Made by a program: the position numbers and the translations under genes | Shown here: positions 44,995 to 58,000 of the stretch, one piece after another | How the letters are laid out: each line of letters starts with the position of its first letter | Position numbering within the stretch: the stretch's first letter is position 1 | The notes under the pieces: model-generated | Database searches by the model: none | The model's input: only the letters and a program-made list of their open reading frames with translations | Told to the model about the DNA's origin: nothing | Assembly: GCF_964340395.1 (NCBI RefSeq) | Contig: NC_135564.1 | Coordinates: forward strand, 17,144,431-17,208,430 | Origin: Glandiceps talaboti | Taxonomy: Eukaryota; Hemichordata; Enteropneusta; Spengelidae | Direction of reading: 5' to 3' | Length of the DNA stretch: 64,000 nt

Positions 44995-47900
44995 GGCAGG
45001 GGGAAGAGAAATTTAGGCATACACAAAAGCATTCGCTTTGCAGTCACCCACCTCATCACTGAATATATGCTTTAACAATGTTCAAATGTACTTGGTAAAC
45101 GATCGCTCCTAATGTTTAATGTGGTTCAAATCATTATCAAATATTTCGTGTCCACCCCTTTCAGACCATCAGAATTTCCATGACTCCCATCGAACCCTCA
45201 ATCTTTTTTCAAGCCCCCTCTGCTAATTGATTTTTTGACTAAAATGAGTAGATATAGTTTGTTCACAGTTTTATAGACAAATAAGAAACAGTTGTATCAT
45301 GTAGTAAATATATTGCAAGTTCAATAGGTTTCAAAGGATTGATAGTAGGGAATTGACATCTACATATTTCAGCGATACTAAAGAAATGAACAATGTCTAT
45401 TTGACATTTGTAGTGAAAGCTTTCCCCCAATAGTACCATATTAATACAAATACAGACACAACCATGACATTGAGGTACTTCTGCCATGGAAGACTTTCAC
45501 TTTTAACAATCAATGCAAACTGTGAAGCATACTAACGCTTCCAAACAGGGTATCTACTTATAGTTAGACATGAATTCAAATCAGATTTGAACATCCCTTT
45601 TCTCTCCGGTGAGAATATATTTTGAACTGGTATGTTGGTAATTACAAATAATAACTGCAAAGATACATCTCTTACTGTCCGAGTGTTTTGCATATATAAT
45701 AAATGATCGTTCTTTAAAGCACAACTATCCTTCTCATAATGTATATTTCATATTGAATGGGGTGGTGATCATGTGTGAACGTATAAAATTTAAGTCAGCC
45801 ATAACTGCATATAAAACTCGAGTATAATTCTTCTGCCAGTTCATGACCTAGGTCACTTGACGTTCCCGACTTATCACTTACGTTCCTGACTTGTCATTCG
45901 ACGGACCTGACTTATCACTTGACGTTCCTGACTTGTCATTTGATGGACCTAATCGACTTATCGACTGAAGAGTTCGACTTTTGGCGTCAATTCCGCTCTA
46001 CATGACAACTTTGAAAACCCCCATTAGAATCAGAATATTCAGCAAGACTTGCATTTTGCTACAACTAAGGAGTACACAATATATGATGATTAGAACACAC
46101 TATATGATGATTAGAACACAATATATTATGATTTGAATACAATATATGATTATTAGAACACAATATATTATGATTAGAACACAATATATGATTATTAGAA
46201 CACAATATATTATGATTAGAACACAATATATGATTATTAGAACACAATATATGATTATTAGAACACAATATATTATGATTAGAACACAATATATGATGAT
46301 TAGAATACACCAATGTTTGTATACTTTCCATATACGTGTTGCCAATACTGTATCATGTTAGATTTTGCTGTTATTTCTCTTAGAAAATAGTTTAGGTCCA
46401 ATGCCACAGTGTCAAAATCCTGGAGCCCCAGCATATGGTGAAATACATCCAGAGAAGACAGCTTTTCCTGTTTCCCTGTCCACTGTGATAACATTTACAT
46501 GCTGTGAATTGTACGAACTTGTTGGAATGAGTGAGACGACATGTTTAGCTGATGGAACATGGAGTTCACCTCCGCCAATCTGTAATCCGGGTAAGTGAAT
46601 AAATGTTTCTAATACATACTGCAGTCACTGGTATACGTCTGCATTATCCTGTAATGTATCTACACACAAATCTTGAATTCGTTTGTTTTAGTAATGAAAA
46701 TTAAATGCAAAACTACATTTTGCATTTATTGGAAAAAGCACCCGTCTAAGTGACGAGGGTTTCCCTTTACACAATTACTATTCAGTCCAGGCAGTAGTAC
46801 TGGAGATCTGCCATCTATTCCTGATGAGAGGTCGCTGTGTAGGTCCAAAACGTTGAACAATTGGATTTAATTCTATAATCATTATGAACGAATATTTTGA
46901 TATCAAACTTGTATAGATTTCCTTAAATTCTGCCCCCCCCCCTACGCAGCTTTCATTGTAGTTGGAATGAACTTTATTTACTCTACTAACTCATGTTCAC
47001 ATATGTTGAAATGTTTATGAGCATTTAAGCTGAGATTAATTTGGGTTTCCAATAACATACCCTCAGAAAATTGGTAGGTAGTTCGGGATTTTTAATTTTT
47101 CGTTTTCGGTTATCGATAGTCTGATGAAGTGTACAAGAAGCAATTTAGACAACTACGATAAAGACCAAAACAAAGTTTAGCCTGTGTGGTGTAAACCAAA
47201 CGTGCACTTTAGCTATATTAATGAAAGGCCATGGTTCATTGGATATCAAAACCAAAATATCGTGAAAGCTTGCACAAAAATACAGGTATCTGAAAAAACA
47301 AACATTACCAAACAAACCCATGAGCTGTTTATTTTGACCACAAAACGAAGTATTAAAACAAATTAAATCAACAACGATAAACAAACAAAGTAAAAATAGA
47401 AAATAACATCTTATCTTATTCTATCAACAACTATTAGCAACCCAGAACATGCAAATATTAAAACAAACTAGTGAATTGTTTCAGAGAAGAAATCAAATAT
47501 ATACTTTCTCCGAAAAAAATTTACCCCAATAGGTAATGACAGATGTCATCTCCTCATGAAAATGTTAATGCTTAATAGATGTTAATTATACACGGCTTTA
47601 ATTTATCGATTGGCTGTTATGTACATCTAATGACTTTTTTGTTTCATTTACCCTATACACGTGACTTCCAGGAGAAGCAATTACCCCAATCTTGATTTGT
47701 AGTTCACAAATTTGATTAAATAAACTTGTACCAACAACAAAATCGAGACAAACACCAATTGTCTCACATTTTGCGATTTAGGGAACGACAGTGGAAAAAG
47801 AATAACATTACTTCACTCAAAAGCAGTGAAATTTCCCAGTCAACACAACAGGCATGATTATTTGAGGGAAACTCACAGCAGACGCATGATTTCTCGTAGT

Positions 47901-50900
47901 TTTGCACTTTTACAGTTTATAAATGTTTATGGTCGGTGACATAAACTAGTGTATTTTAGGTTATCGGAAATACACAATTGTTTTATTTGGACAAATCATT
48001 TATTCATTGAGACAAATTATAACATAATTTATGGTAGTAAGATATAAAAAATGTAGATTTATTCTTCTTCACGTGATGTACAGCTTAATTTTCGCCATCT
48101 TATATAGACTCAGGCACTTTGTCAAACTAAGAAAAGTTGCTATTGTGTACATAATTATATTCTGTAACAGAGGCCGCTTAACTCACTGTACCCTTATATT
48201 GTAAATCAAACCAACTTAAGTAGTCTAAATTTACATGTCTGCTTGAACAATTGTTTCGTCAATATTTTAATGGTGTATGTAAACCTGTTGACTGGACAAG
48301 GTGTAAAGTAATGTATGTGAGGAGTAACACTTGTGGTTTACTCACCGGCCTTAATGCTTTACAGTATGGACAAAATGAAAAATCGTGAGGACACAATAGT
48401 CACAATAGTGTTGTCCAGAAGTTGTGGCAAAGGAATGTAACAATTTACAACAGAGTACCACCAACCAATGAATCAGAGCGGGTTTTTTTCATAGCAAGGA
48501 AAGTAAATGTGAATAAATTACGCAAAAGTAGCGTACTAGAAGATGCATGATATTAACAAATGGTGGAAAGGTATAAAAAAAATATCGCAGAATATATCTC
48601 TTTCTGAGTTCAGAGTATAAGAGACAGATGTGAAGAGTATTAAATTTTATAACTTACTATTTAGAGTTATCGTGACAAGGTTAGCATGCTTCTGATACAA
48701 ATATTGTTATTTTTCCTATATTTGCAAACACACTAGTATGTAAACCAGAACCCTATGAATACTCGTATGATGGTTCCTGTTACTATTCTCCACTTGCTGG
48801 TACTGGTTCACGAACATTTAATTTTCTTGATGCTGCCCATTATTGCGAAGTACATGGTTACTACCTAGCAACACTAGAAACATTGGGTGAACATAATTTT
48901 GTGAAGGGCATGTTGAAGAATTCTAATTACGGAGGATCGCGTTACTGGGTAGGGGCAAATGATCTTCAATCGGAGGGAAACTGGAAGTGGCTATCTGGTC
49001 ATGGATGGACGTATAATAACATGTGGTACACTGGTGAACCAAATGGTGGACAAATCCAGAATTGTGGACTGCTGAAAAGAGGACAGGGTCTGAAAGTAGA
49101 CTATAACATGGTTGATTCTGATTGTGATGTGGAAAGATACCTTATATGTGAAAGAGGCAAGTTTTCTCTTTCGTTAAAATCATAGTTAACACTTTCAATT
49201 TTGCCTTTGCACGACATATGATAGACAATGCAAGAGGGAAACAGGTCTTGTTTTGAGATATGGGTGACATCTATTTGAAACTGGGCAGTACATATGTCCA
49301 AAATAGTCATAATGTCAAGAATACAATACAAGGCTTAATATTTGCAGTCAGACATTTCATTAAAAAAAGTCGAGGGTGTAATGACTATAAAATGATGACG
49401 ACTGTGTTTAATGTTGTAAACTGAATATTACTTTCATTTAGTCTATGTCTTCAAGGTGTGAATGTGTGTAATCACGGTAATGTGTCGAAACGTACAAATG
49501 AAACACAATCACTATAGCCCTAGTCACTTTACATTGCGATCTGTCATTTTGATTCACTGTCTCACTGACCACTTGTAATGCTAGCAACGGTGACCGATTA
49601 AAGTGGTTTTAAAATAATATGCTAAACCTGATTGGTTTGAAAAAAACACACTCTAAGTTATTGGTCACAATAATTGACAATATTCAAATGATGTCAACAT
49701 GTAACGTAAATGTGCCATTTTAGCTGTAGTATTTTATATTTTTCGTACTTACAAACTAATTTTAACCGTTTATGTACTTTTATTCCATGTTCACATTATT
49801 TTAATTGAAATAAGTTTTCATTTATTTGAGAATATTGTTTTATTTTTCGTCAAACCAGAATTTTTGAAGGATTATATATAATTGAAAGTCAAAATATATT
49901 TTTTGTTAAAGTTTATTTTATTTGGTAAATTTAAAAAAAAATGTTCAACTTTTTTCTTTTTTTTTCTCTCAACTTTTTTTTTTTTTTTGGCCGAGTCTGC
50001 TGACAGGCGCCGAAAAATATAAAATACTATAGCTAAGATAAAATAATACTTTTGGCCTGAACGGCTTGCCATATGCCATCATGGAGATAAGCAAAAGAGT
50101 GATATAGTTATATACATTTATATCATGTAATGTTCATACAGCTTTCAGTTATTCGCTTAGATCATGTCACGTGGTATAGACAAGTGACCCAGTTTTACCT
50201 TCATTTGCATACAGAGGACAATATTCCTTTTTTCTATTTTCCCTAGGGCACTATTACAGTAGCACGAGATTACTCCTACCTGTGATTTTCTTTCAATTTG
50301 GAAAGACTACATGTCTAGGAAAGTGGTGTGTTATAAAACACTTATTGACTGGCTTTATTCGGGCAATAGTAGATGCCTAGCTACCCCTCGTGCTGTTATG
50401 CAGCAACTATTTCCCTCGGCTTTTAGCCAAAGGAAATAGCTGTTGCATAACAGCCCTCGAGGTAATAGACATCTACCAGTTCCCTCATAGCCAGGCAATA
50501 AGTCTATAATTATAATGTACACGTGCACAGTGTACAAACAGACATGTTGATAACTGTAATTTGGGGCGTGACTATTGATAACGTTACGAGTGGTTGGTGA
50601 GACAACCAAGCAAAATCACATGTAAATAGTATTCAGTTTATGTTGAAGTGATGTGATGGGATATTATGTTTTATAATATACCTAGTGATAATGCTGTGCC
50701 ATGATTCGCTAGAATCAGTCACGTGATAGGAAAATAGAATGACTATTTCCCTAGGGAAATAGTTCCATCAACTTTTACATGGTCACGTGACCACCGCGCG
50801 TTCACAGCATGTCCAAATGTCAGCTTCTGACGATGTCGTCTGCCACCGCGAGTTCACAGCATGGGGTATATTATAAAACACATATTGCCTGGCCTATATT

Positions 50901-53900
50901 CGGGCTATAGCACCCGTTCATTACCCCCTCGTGACTGTGAGTTGCCAGAATCACATGCTATTTCCCTCGGCCTTTGGCCTCGGGAAATAGCATGTGATTC
51001 TGGTAACTCACAGTCCCTCGGGTGTAATAAACGGGTGCTATAGCCCTCATGGCCAGACAATATGTGTTCAATAATGTATTCGCATGTGACTCTTTGGGAT
51101 GTCATCTTTGAATACACCAATAAAGTAGCTAATATTACGAACAATAACTGTATGCACATTGGTCTGATAACGAACAGTGTTTAAAATGAAGATACTAATG
51201 CATGTGTAAGCCACGTGACATATCTCAACTAAAACATCTGTAGGTGGGATGGTTAAATGTGATAACCCTGGTGAACCTGAGAATGGGATTCAGACATCAT
51301 CTGTTATATTTCCTGCAACTATTGGTGAAAAGTTGACATTTGAATGTAATGATGGATACATCCTTCATGGTGCACCAATTATTACCTGTGACGTCATCAT
51401 AGAACCCAGTTGCAATAATACTGGTCATGCTTGGGATAATCCTCTACCGGTTTGTACTCTACCAAGTAAGTTGTGATTTTATATCTATCATAGATAGAAA
51501 TGCTGTAGCGAACAAGTAGATACAGTATTAGTAGTAGTAAGCGCTGTTTGTTTTGATGACATGGGAAAATATACAATGACATATTACCAATTAAAAGAAC
51601 AGAAAGTTAATGCATCACCCAGACCATCAGGCTTAGTTTTCACCTGGTGAAATTAAATATTAACTATATCTAGAAAACGGGAAAATGGAAAATGCACAAC
51701 AAGTAAAGAAGTAACAGTAATATGATTGGATATACAAACGTTTACTCGTGTACAAGTGATTACTTGTAGCAGTGTCCGAGTAATATATTGGCATTTGCAC
51801 TGCAGTGCAATGCCGGAAAAAATACTGCATACCTGCATGCAAATTGTATGCCAGTGAGGGCACGATCGTTCCTTGCACGATAAATTGATATGGCAGCAGT
51901 TTGCCATTTCGGATAAACATATGTAATAATAGCAGAAACTCATGGCATCCCAAAGACAGTGTCGGTACTCTTAGGTATTTGTACACGTGCTTGCAGTGTT
52001 TTCTACGACTGCAGAGTACAGTACAAGCGCTCATCAAAATACCCCAAGTACGCCACACTTGCATTTACGCGTCATGGGGTTCTGTCACAGTATGATCTCC
52101 AGGCAGTTGAGAAAGTTACTGGCAGTATATGGGCCCTTGTTACGTTGTAGGACTGTGCCAAGGGGTAATAATTGTAGTGCTATATATGATCACACTTTAT
52201 GAATGGATATTCGCTGTTACTTACCTCAAACAATTTAAATAATGAAGCAAACTATAATAGCAAAACAAGAAATCGTACAGTTCTATCACAATCCTTAGTG
52301 ATGTCCTATGGTAAACAGTATAAGTATAATCTTAGGATTAAAATGTCTATGAAGTCAAGAAGTGTTACATGATACTAGAATATTGGGTTTGCAGCAATTT
52401 ATATACTTATATATATAATATTTTATTTTCAGGTGCATGCATTGAGCCAAGTTTACCAGGCCATCTTCAGATGGGAGCTGAAAACGTTCAGTTTCCAGTC
52501 GTAAATGGTACAATACTTCAGATAACTTGTATTCCTTCTTACTACACTTTAAATGGTGATTCTACTTTGATATGCTTGAATGGAACATGGGAAGGAGAAC
52601 TGAATGCAACATGCACAGGTAATTTGCTATCTTGTTCAGTCTATTGCGAAAAGCCTACTATCCGTACAGTGACACATGTCTATTCAAACATTTCCTTTAA
52701 AACCATTGGTTTTGAAGTTAAATCATCGTACACACAGTTCTTACAAACACATTCCTTTATTGAACTCAATTCATGTATTGTTTTTACAGAGGCTACAACA
52801 ACTGAACCCCTTCTGGCAACGATTGACTCTGACGCACCATGTACTCTAGGTGAGTTATTGTTGAAATGTCGGTTAAGGAAATTGTTCAGTCGTTCTGTCA
52901 GTTTGCTCATTTACATGTGAGACTTGAATTAGAACATTATATTGTTTAAAGGGGAATGCCACTCAGGAAATAGAAAAAGTTTCACAAATCATGGGTTCTG
53001 GAGAGTTATTTCATGATTTTACATCACCTACAATTTGCGATTTCCGAGAAATACCAAGCTGATCTTGTGCATTTATAGGCTATGGGCTACTGCATCATAG
53101 GAGATGGCAGTGATTGAACACTGAATATTCATGAGTACAAAATTGCTATACACTTCAGTGTGAAACAGCTGTCATGAATATTAAGAGTTCAACAGAACTG
53201 GAGCTGGGAGGGGGGTATTGCAATTGTGAGAAACCTGTTTCCACATTGAAACCCCATCCCCAGTTAAAACGACCAGCCCAATGATCCAATATCTCATCGT
53301 ATTTTTGCCAAATTGGCACATCTAAATATGACAAGGGATTCTAATCGATGATCCTGAACCGTTTACGTTTCAAATTAAGAAAATAATCACAAAACATTCA
53401 GTACGTATATAGTTAAGTAATAACACGACATAGCCCAACACTTGGAATTAGTCAAAACCGAACAAAAGCTAATGTTGTTTAAGTGATAATCGTGATTTCC
53501 CGTGACTGTAAAAGTATCAATAATAACAATAATAAAACACTAATTAACAAAGAACAAAATAGTGTACTACATTGACATCAAAGATATACAACTTCAGACA
53601 TCAGACCACGGACAAATGGAAAATCTTACAGACAAGGAAAGTAAACAACTGAGTTGGATTAATAACACTTGGCACAGCATGTTGGAAGTATAAGAGACTT
53701 GTATTATATTCCATCATTTGATAAAAACACGTTTATGGCCACCTTATATAATACTATAGTTCATGTACACACATAAATTTCCAGTTCCCCTGGCATTTCA
53801 TGTACATATAAAGAGGCCATAAAACTGTTCTTATCAAACCATGTTGTGTAATACAAGTCCTCTGCTGTTCCAACATGATGTGTCAAGTGTTATTAATCCA

Positions 53901-54964
53901 ATTCATTTGTTTACTTTCCCTGTTTGTAACAGGTTCAGTACGTCCAAGGTCTTGTGTCTGCAGTTGTATATAGAAAGTAGATGTAGATGCCAAGTTTAAT
54001 TGAATTAATATATACAAAACGTTATAAGTGTTCATAAAATGTTGTGATTATTTATTCAATAAAGAAACCAACATAGCTCTAGGAAGACCATCGGGTCAAA
54101 GTTCAACTGATTATGGAGGCGCTCCTAGTAGAGCAAATGATGGAAACACAGACAGCAGTTACGAAGGAGGGAGTTGTTCACATACAAAGAGAGGGCCAAA
54201 CCCATGGTGGAAAGTTCAGCTGGACGATATATATGATATAGAAGAAATAATGATAACCAATCGAGATATATATGGTAAGTCTTAAATTATTGCTTTCTTT
54301 GAATATAGCTATGGAATATTGAAGTTGGTTGATTGAAAGTGATTTATTGTAAATGCTAATTTGCTATTAAATTAGTTCCACTTTTTAGGTTCTCAGCTCA
54401 TTGTTAGATAATTGAATCTGATATTTTTTGCGAAATATGCAAATGTATTACTGCCGTATTTGTGGTTAAAACCACAAACTTATTGCAGAACTTCAAATTT
54501 ATTATACATAGAGACTCCATTCAAGTGTCTACCCCACAACATAATGGTGCAAAAGTATTGAAAACATTGAAGTTTGACGTTGGTTTCAAATTATCGAAAT
54601 CGAGGCACCTCTTGCATATCACAGACACTTTGCTGTATTTATTTGTTGCCAAGTTTTTAAAATCATGTTTAAGGGTACTGCAGAAGACGATCAATACACA
54701 CCAGCATTATTGTTGTTCTCATACCACTTCTTTAATCAATGATTTTTGCTATAGCTTTAGAACCATATATATTTGAGTATCTACTCTTGTAGCAACAGGG
54801 GCAATATCTTTTAGGCCCATTGCCATTTCCTATTACCTTGACCTTCAAGCTCATTTAGCAAAATTAAGCCATTTCTTGTATATTGTGTCGTTTGTACACT
54901 TTCTGGTATATATGTGTGACCAATTCCTTTAACATCTTGTCCAAAGTTGATACAGAACCATACC

Positions 54965-55007
<43 letters not shown>

Positions 55008-58000
55008 TACATACATACATACATACATACATACATACCTCATGCGTCATGCTGATATCATTTGTTAAGAAATGATTACCATGTTTGGTATAAAAATCCT
55101 TCATTTGTACATTATTTCAAGAACAAAAAAGGCACTGCCAGTGTATTCAAGTATCTGCCCTTTTATCAAAGAATTATGACCTTTACATTAATGCCTATAT
55201 ATTTGACCCTGAACTGTACCTGCTGAGTCAAAGTTTAACAAAACAATCAATTCTTCCATTAGTTACACAAACGTAAAGTATTTCAGGGGGCCAACATCTT
55301 CAACGAAGACTTGTTTGATGTGTATCGTACAAAGTACATTCCAAATTATTTTTATTCACCTCCATCATTTGAAATGTTTATAGAGATAATGCTTCTTGAA
55401 GATAACATGACAGATGTTATAGGAGAAGTGGATAATATGAATGATTGGAAATATTATGTCGAATTGAATTTACTTTTGACACTCAGGTCAACGTGTGGTC
55501 GGTGCACAAGTCTTTATAGCTACAGATGATGATACCAGCCAGGGGGAAACACAATGTGGTGTCATTTCTTCAGCGGCAGAAACTTCCACATTTAATTGTA
55601 GTGGAATCCAAGGAAATTTCGTCATAATACGTCTGACTGGAGATGACAAAGTTCTGACTCTATGTGAAGTTGTAGTGTGTGGAACCAGTAAGTATATAAA
55701 ATCATTAACGAAAGAATTCGACAATTGGACTTGTAGTAGTACAGTTACCCATCAAAATTAATGAAACTGTTCATCAGTTTGGTGACGTCTAATCGTGTGG
55801 GAGATAACGCCAGTCAATAACCCATGTCGTGGGTTGAGGGAATGTTATGATTGGGTTCATAGCATTTCGTATACAATTCGAACATATTTTTGAAAATTAG
55901 AAGACAGAAATATTTTGACTTAGCCACATAACTGTCAGTCATCTCATCTTGGACAACATTTCTATATAACCAATAGTGTAGTATATAGAATATATTGTTC
56001 ATGGTTCCAAGAATCAATAGGACAATACAATATAGTTACTTTGGAACGATAAATTGGAAACGAATACGACATTTCGATTCGTCTACTATGAATCTTGATC
56101 ACGGAATGATTTAGTTATTCTGCGTTGTTGTTGTATCCAATTTATCGTTCCAAAGTAATTTATATTGCACTGTCTAATGGTGTACTGGGCATCGATGCAC
56201 CCCCTGGACTTACAATATAGAAACTTCACCGAGAGAGTTGAACCCACAGAAGAAGTTCAGAGTGTGCCCACGAAAACTTTAGGACGTTAGAATACTTAAA
56301 CATTTTGCGACGTTGATGAAACATCTTTAATATAATTTAATATAACAGGGAGAAATGTGTCCTTTACCTAAAAGTCATGAATTTAGTTGTTATCTTGGTT
56401 TTACCATAGTTTTGCCAATTATGGAAACAACAACTGAAGATTATACTACTTTTGACACGACGACAGAGGAGGACACAACATTTATAACAACCACTGAAGT
56501 TGAAACGACAGTAGGTAAGTTTGTATGAATTTTGTGATTATGCCAAGTGGTTTTTTAAAAACTTATGAAATTGATTTACCGAATGGAATAGTTCCAGGGT
56601 CACTGAAAATGGCGATCGTCACTCCCATTCTTAAGAAGTCTTCACGCGATTCTAACGTGTACAAAAACTATAGACCCGTTTAAAACTTGCCCGTCCTATC
56701 AATTGTACTCAAGAAAGTGGTAGGTGCTCAACTCAAAATATATTTATCGTGCAGCGGATTACTGGAACCTTAAGTTTCAATCGGCTTATAGAAAATACCA
56801 CAGTACCGAGATAGCACTCGTCAAGTCAAAAATGACATTTACATGGCTCTAGACTTAGAAAAATGTATACTACTGGTCCTCTTAGCCTTAGATCTGTCGT
56901 CTGCCTTCGATATGTTGATTGTGATGTACTCATTTCAAGATTATCCAAACTTGGCATTCCATGAAAGTGTGTCTTTTAATACCTCCAAAACAGACAACAT
57001 TCCATATCATTCTGTACAAGGCATGTTGTCAGAACTCCAGCACTTTCAGTTCAGAATGCCGCAAGGCTCCATGCTTGGGCCACTCTTATTTTTCCTATAC
57101 ACACCGTCACTTGAACAGCTTATTCGACATCACAATCCTCAATTCCAACAAATATGCAGACAACAACCAGGTACATCAATATCTTTCTCGATCCGACACT
57201 TCAATGTCAATGTTAAATGCAGCATGCTAATCACGCAAAAACATAACAAATGATGATTTTAAAATGCAAATTATTGATTATTATAATTTTAAAAATGTGT
57301 CCTTTGAATATGCACTGTATAGACTTGTATCGGTTGCCCATCATAATGTGCATTCTTACATTATAGCCAAATTGATGAAAATCATCAATTATGCAAATGA
57401 AACATTGCAACTAACAGTTGCATGAACAAACCTATTATAACATATACGCGTTGTTACAGTTAATTTACCCGCCAAATTATATTGAATTTGAAGTGTGTAT
57501 TCTTATGATAAACCTTAATTACTGAAAGTCGTTAATTATGCAAATGGGTCATTAAAACTAAAAGCTACATCCACAAGCGTTGCAGAACCCGTGTGCTTAT
57601 ATTTGAAGGGTGTACTAACTTATTTTGAATTTGAAAAGTACATTCTTAAGGTATAACCCAATGACAAAAAAATATTATTTATGCAAATGACACGTTAATA
57701 TTCATGTTTGTTTGCATTTCATTGAATTAAAAGTGTATTTTCAAATTACAATATCATTTATGGATGTAAGGAATTGCAGCCGCTTATGCCAAATTAGATA
57801 TGATGTACCATTGGATACTCTAGAATTTGATGCCCAAATTGCAGTTGAAGTTTGCTACTATTGTGGTCTATATCTTGTAGTAGGAGGTGTTGTACTACTA
57901 GTAAATGGTGTAGTGCTAGTGGCGAGTCATGCAACATTAGAAGTGAAAAATTCAACACAGAAATCCATGTAGGGAGAGGTCCTCTTAAGTAATTAAACTA

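Larger units (their letters stand above)
43257..46000. mobile_element. Foldback-type element with 21-bp repeats in its inverted termini
   Basis: The left end GGAGCGTAATTCACGTCAAA plus AGTCGAACTC and the right end, read inverted, AGAGCGGAATTGACGCCAAA plus AGTCGAACTC match. Both termini continue inward with the same 21-bp tandem unit (AAGTCAGG(A/T)(A/C)CGTCAAGTGAT): about 330 bp on the left and about 130 bp on the right (45850-45955). The interior has microsatellites and another inverted pair. No transposase is seen. Confidence 0.7.
49157..51243 (+). other. Gene 4 intron with palindromic hairpin elements
   Basis: It holds two long hairpins (50331-50512, 50871-51073), a short palindrome (50744-50766) and a U-rich stretch near 49910-50000 on the + strand. 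No exon is seen. Confidence 0.6.

Noticed and set aside
46065-46361. Repeat ORFs on both strands before CCP-a
   Set aside because: Produced by the 21-bp AT-rich minisatellite; no splice context.
51653-52202. Five overlapping short ORFs on both strands
   Set aside because: No domain, no conservation with the corresponding gene 3 intron, no splice signals.
57712-57972. 86-codon + strand ORF with a Val-rich hydrophobic run, and a Thr/Pro-rich minus-strand stretch of about 21 codons near 57890
   Set aside because: Neither has splice sites, paralogous support or sufficient length. They probably belong to the intron before the mucin exon.
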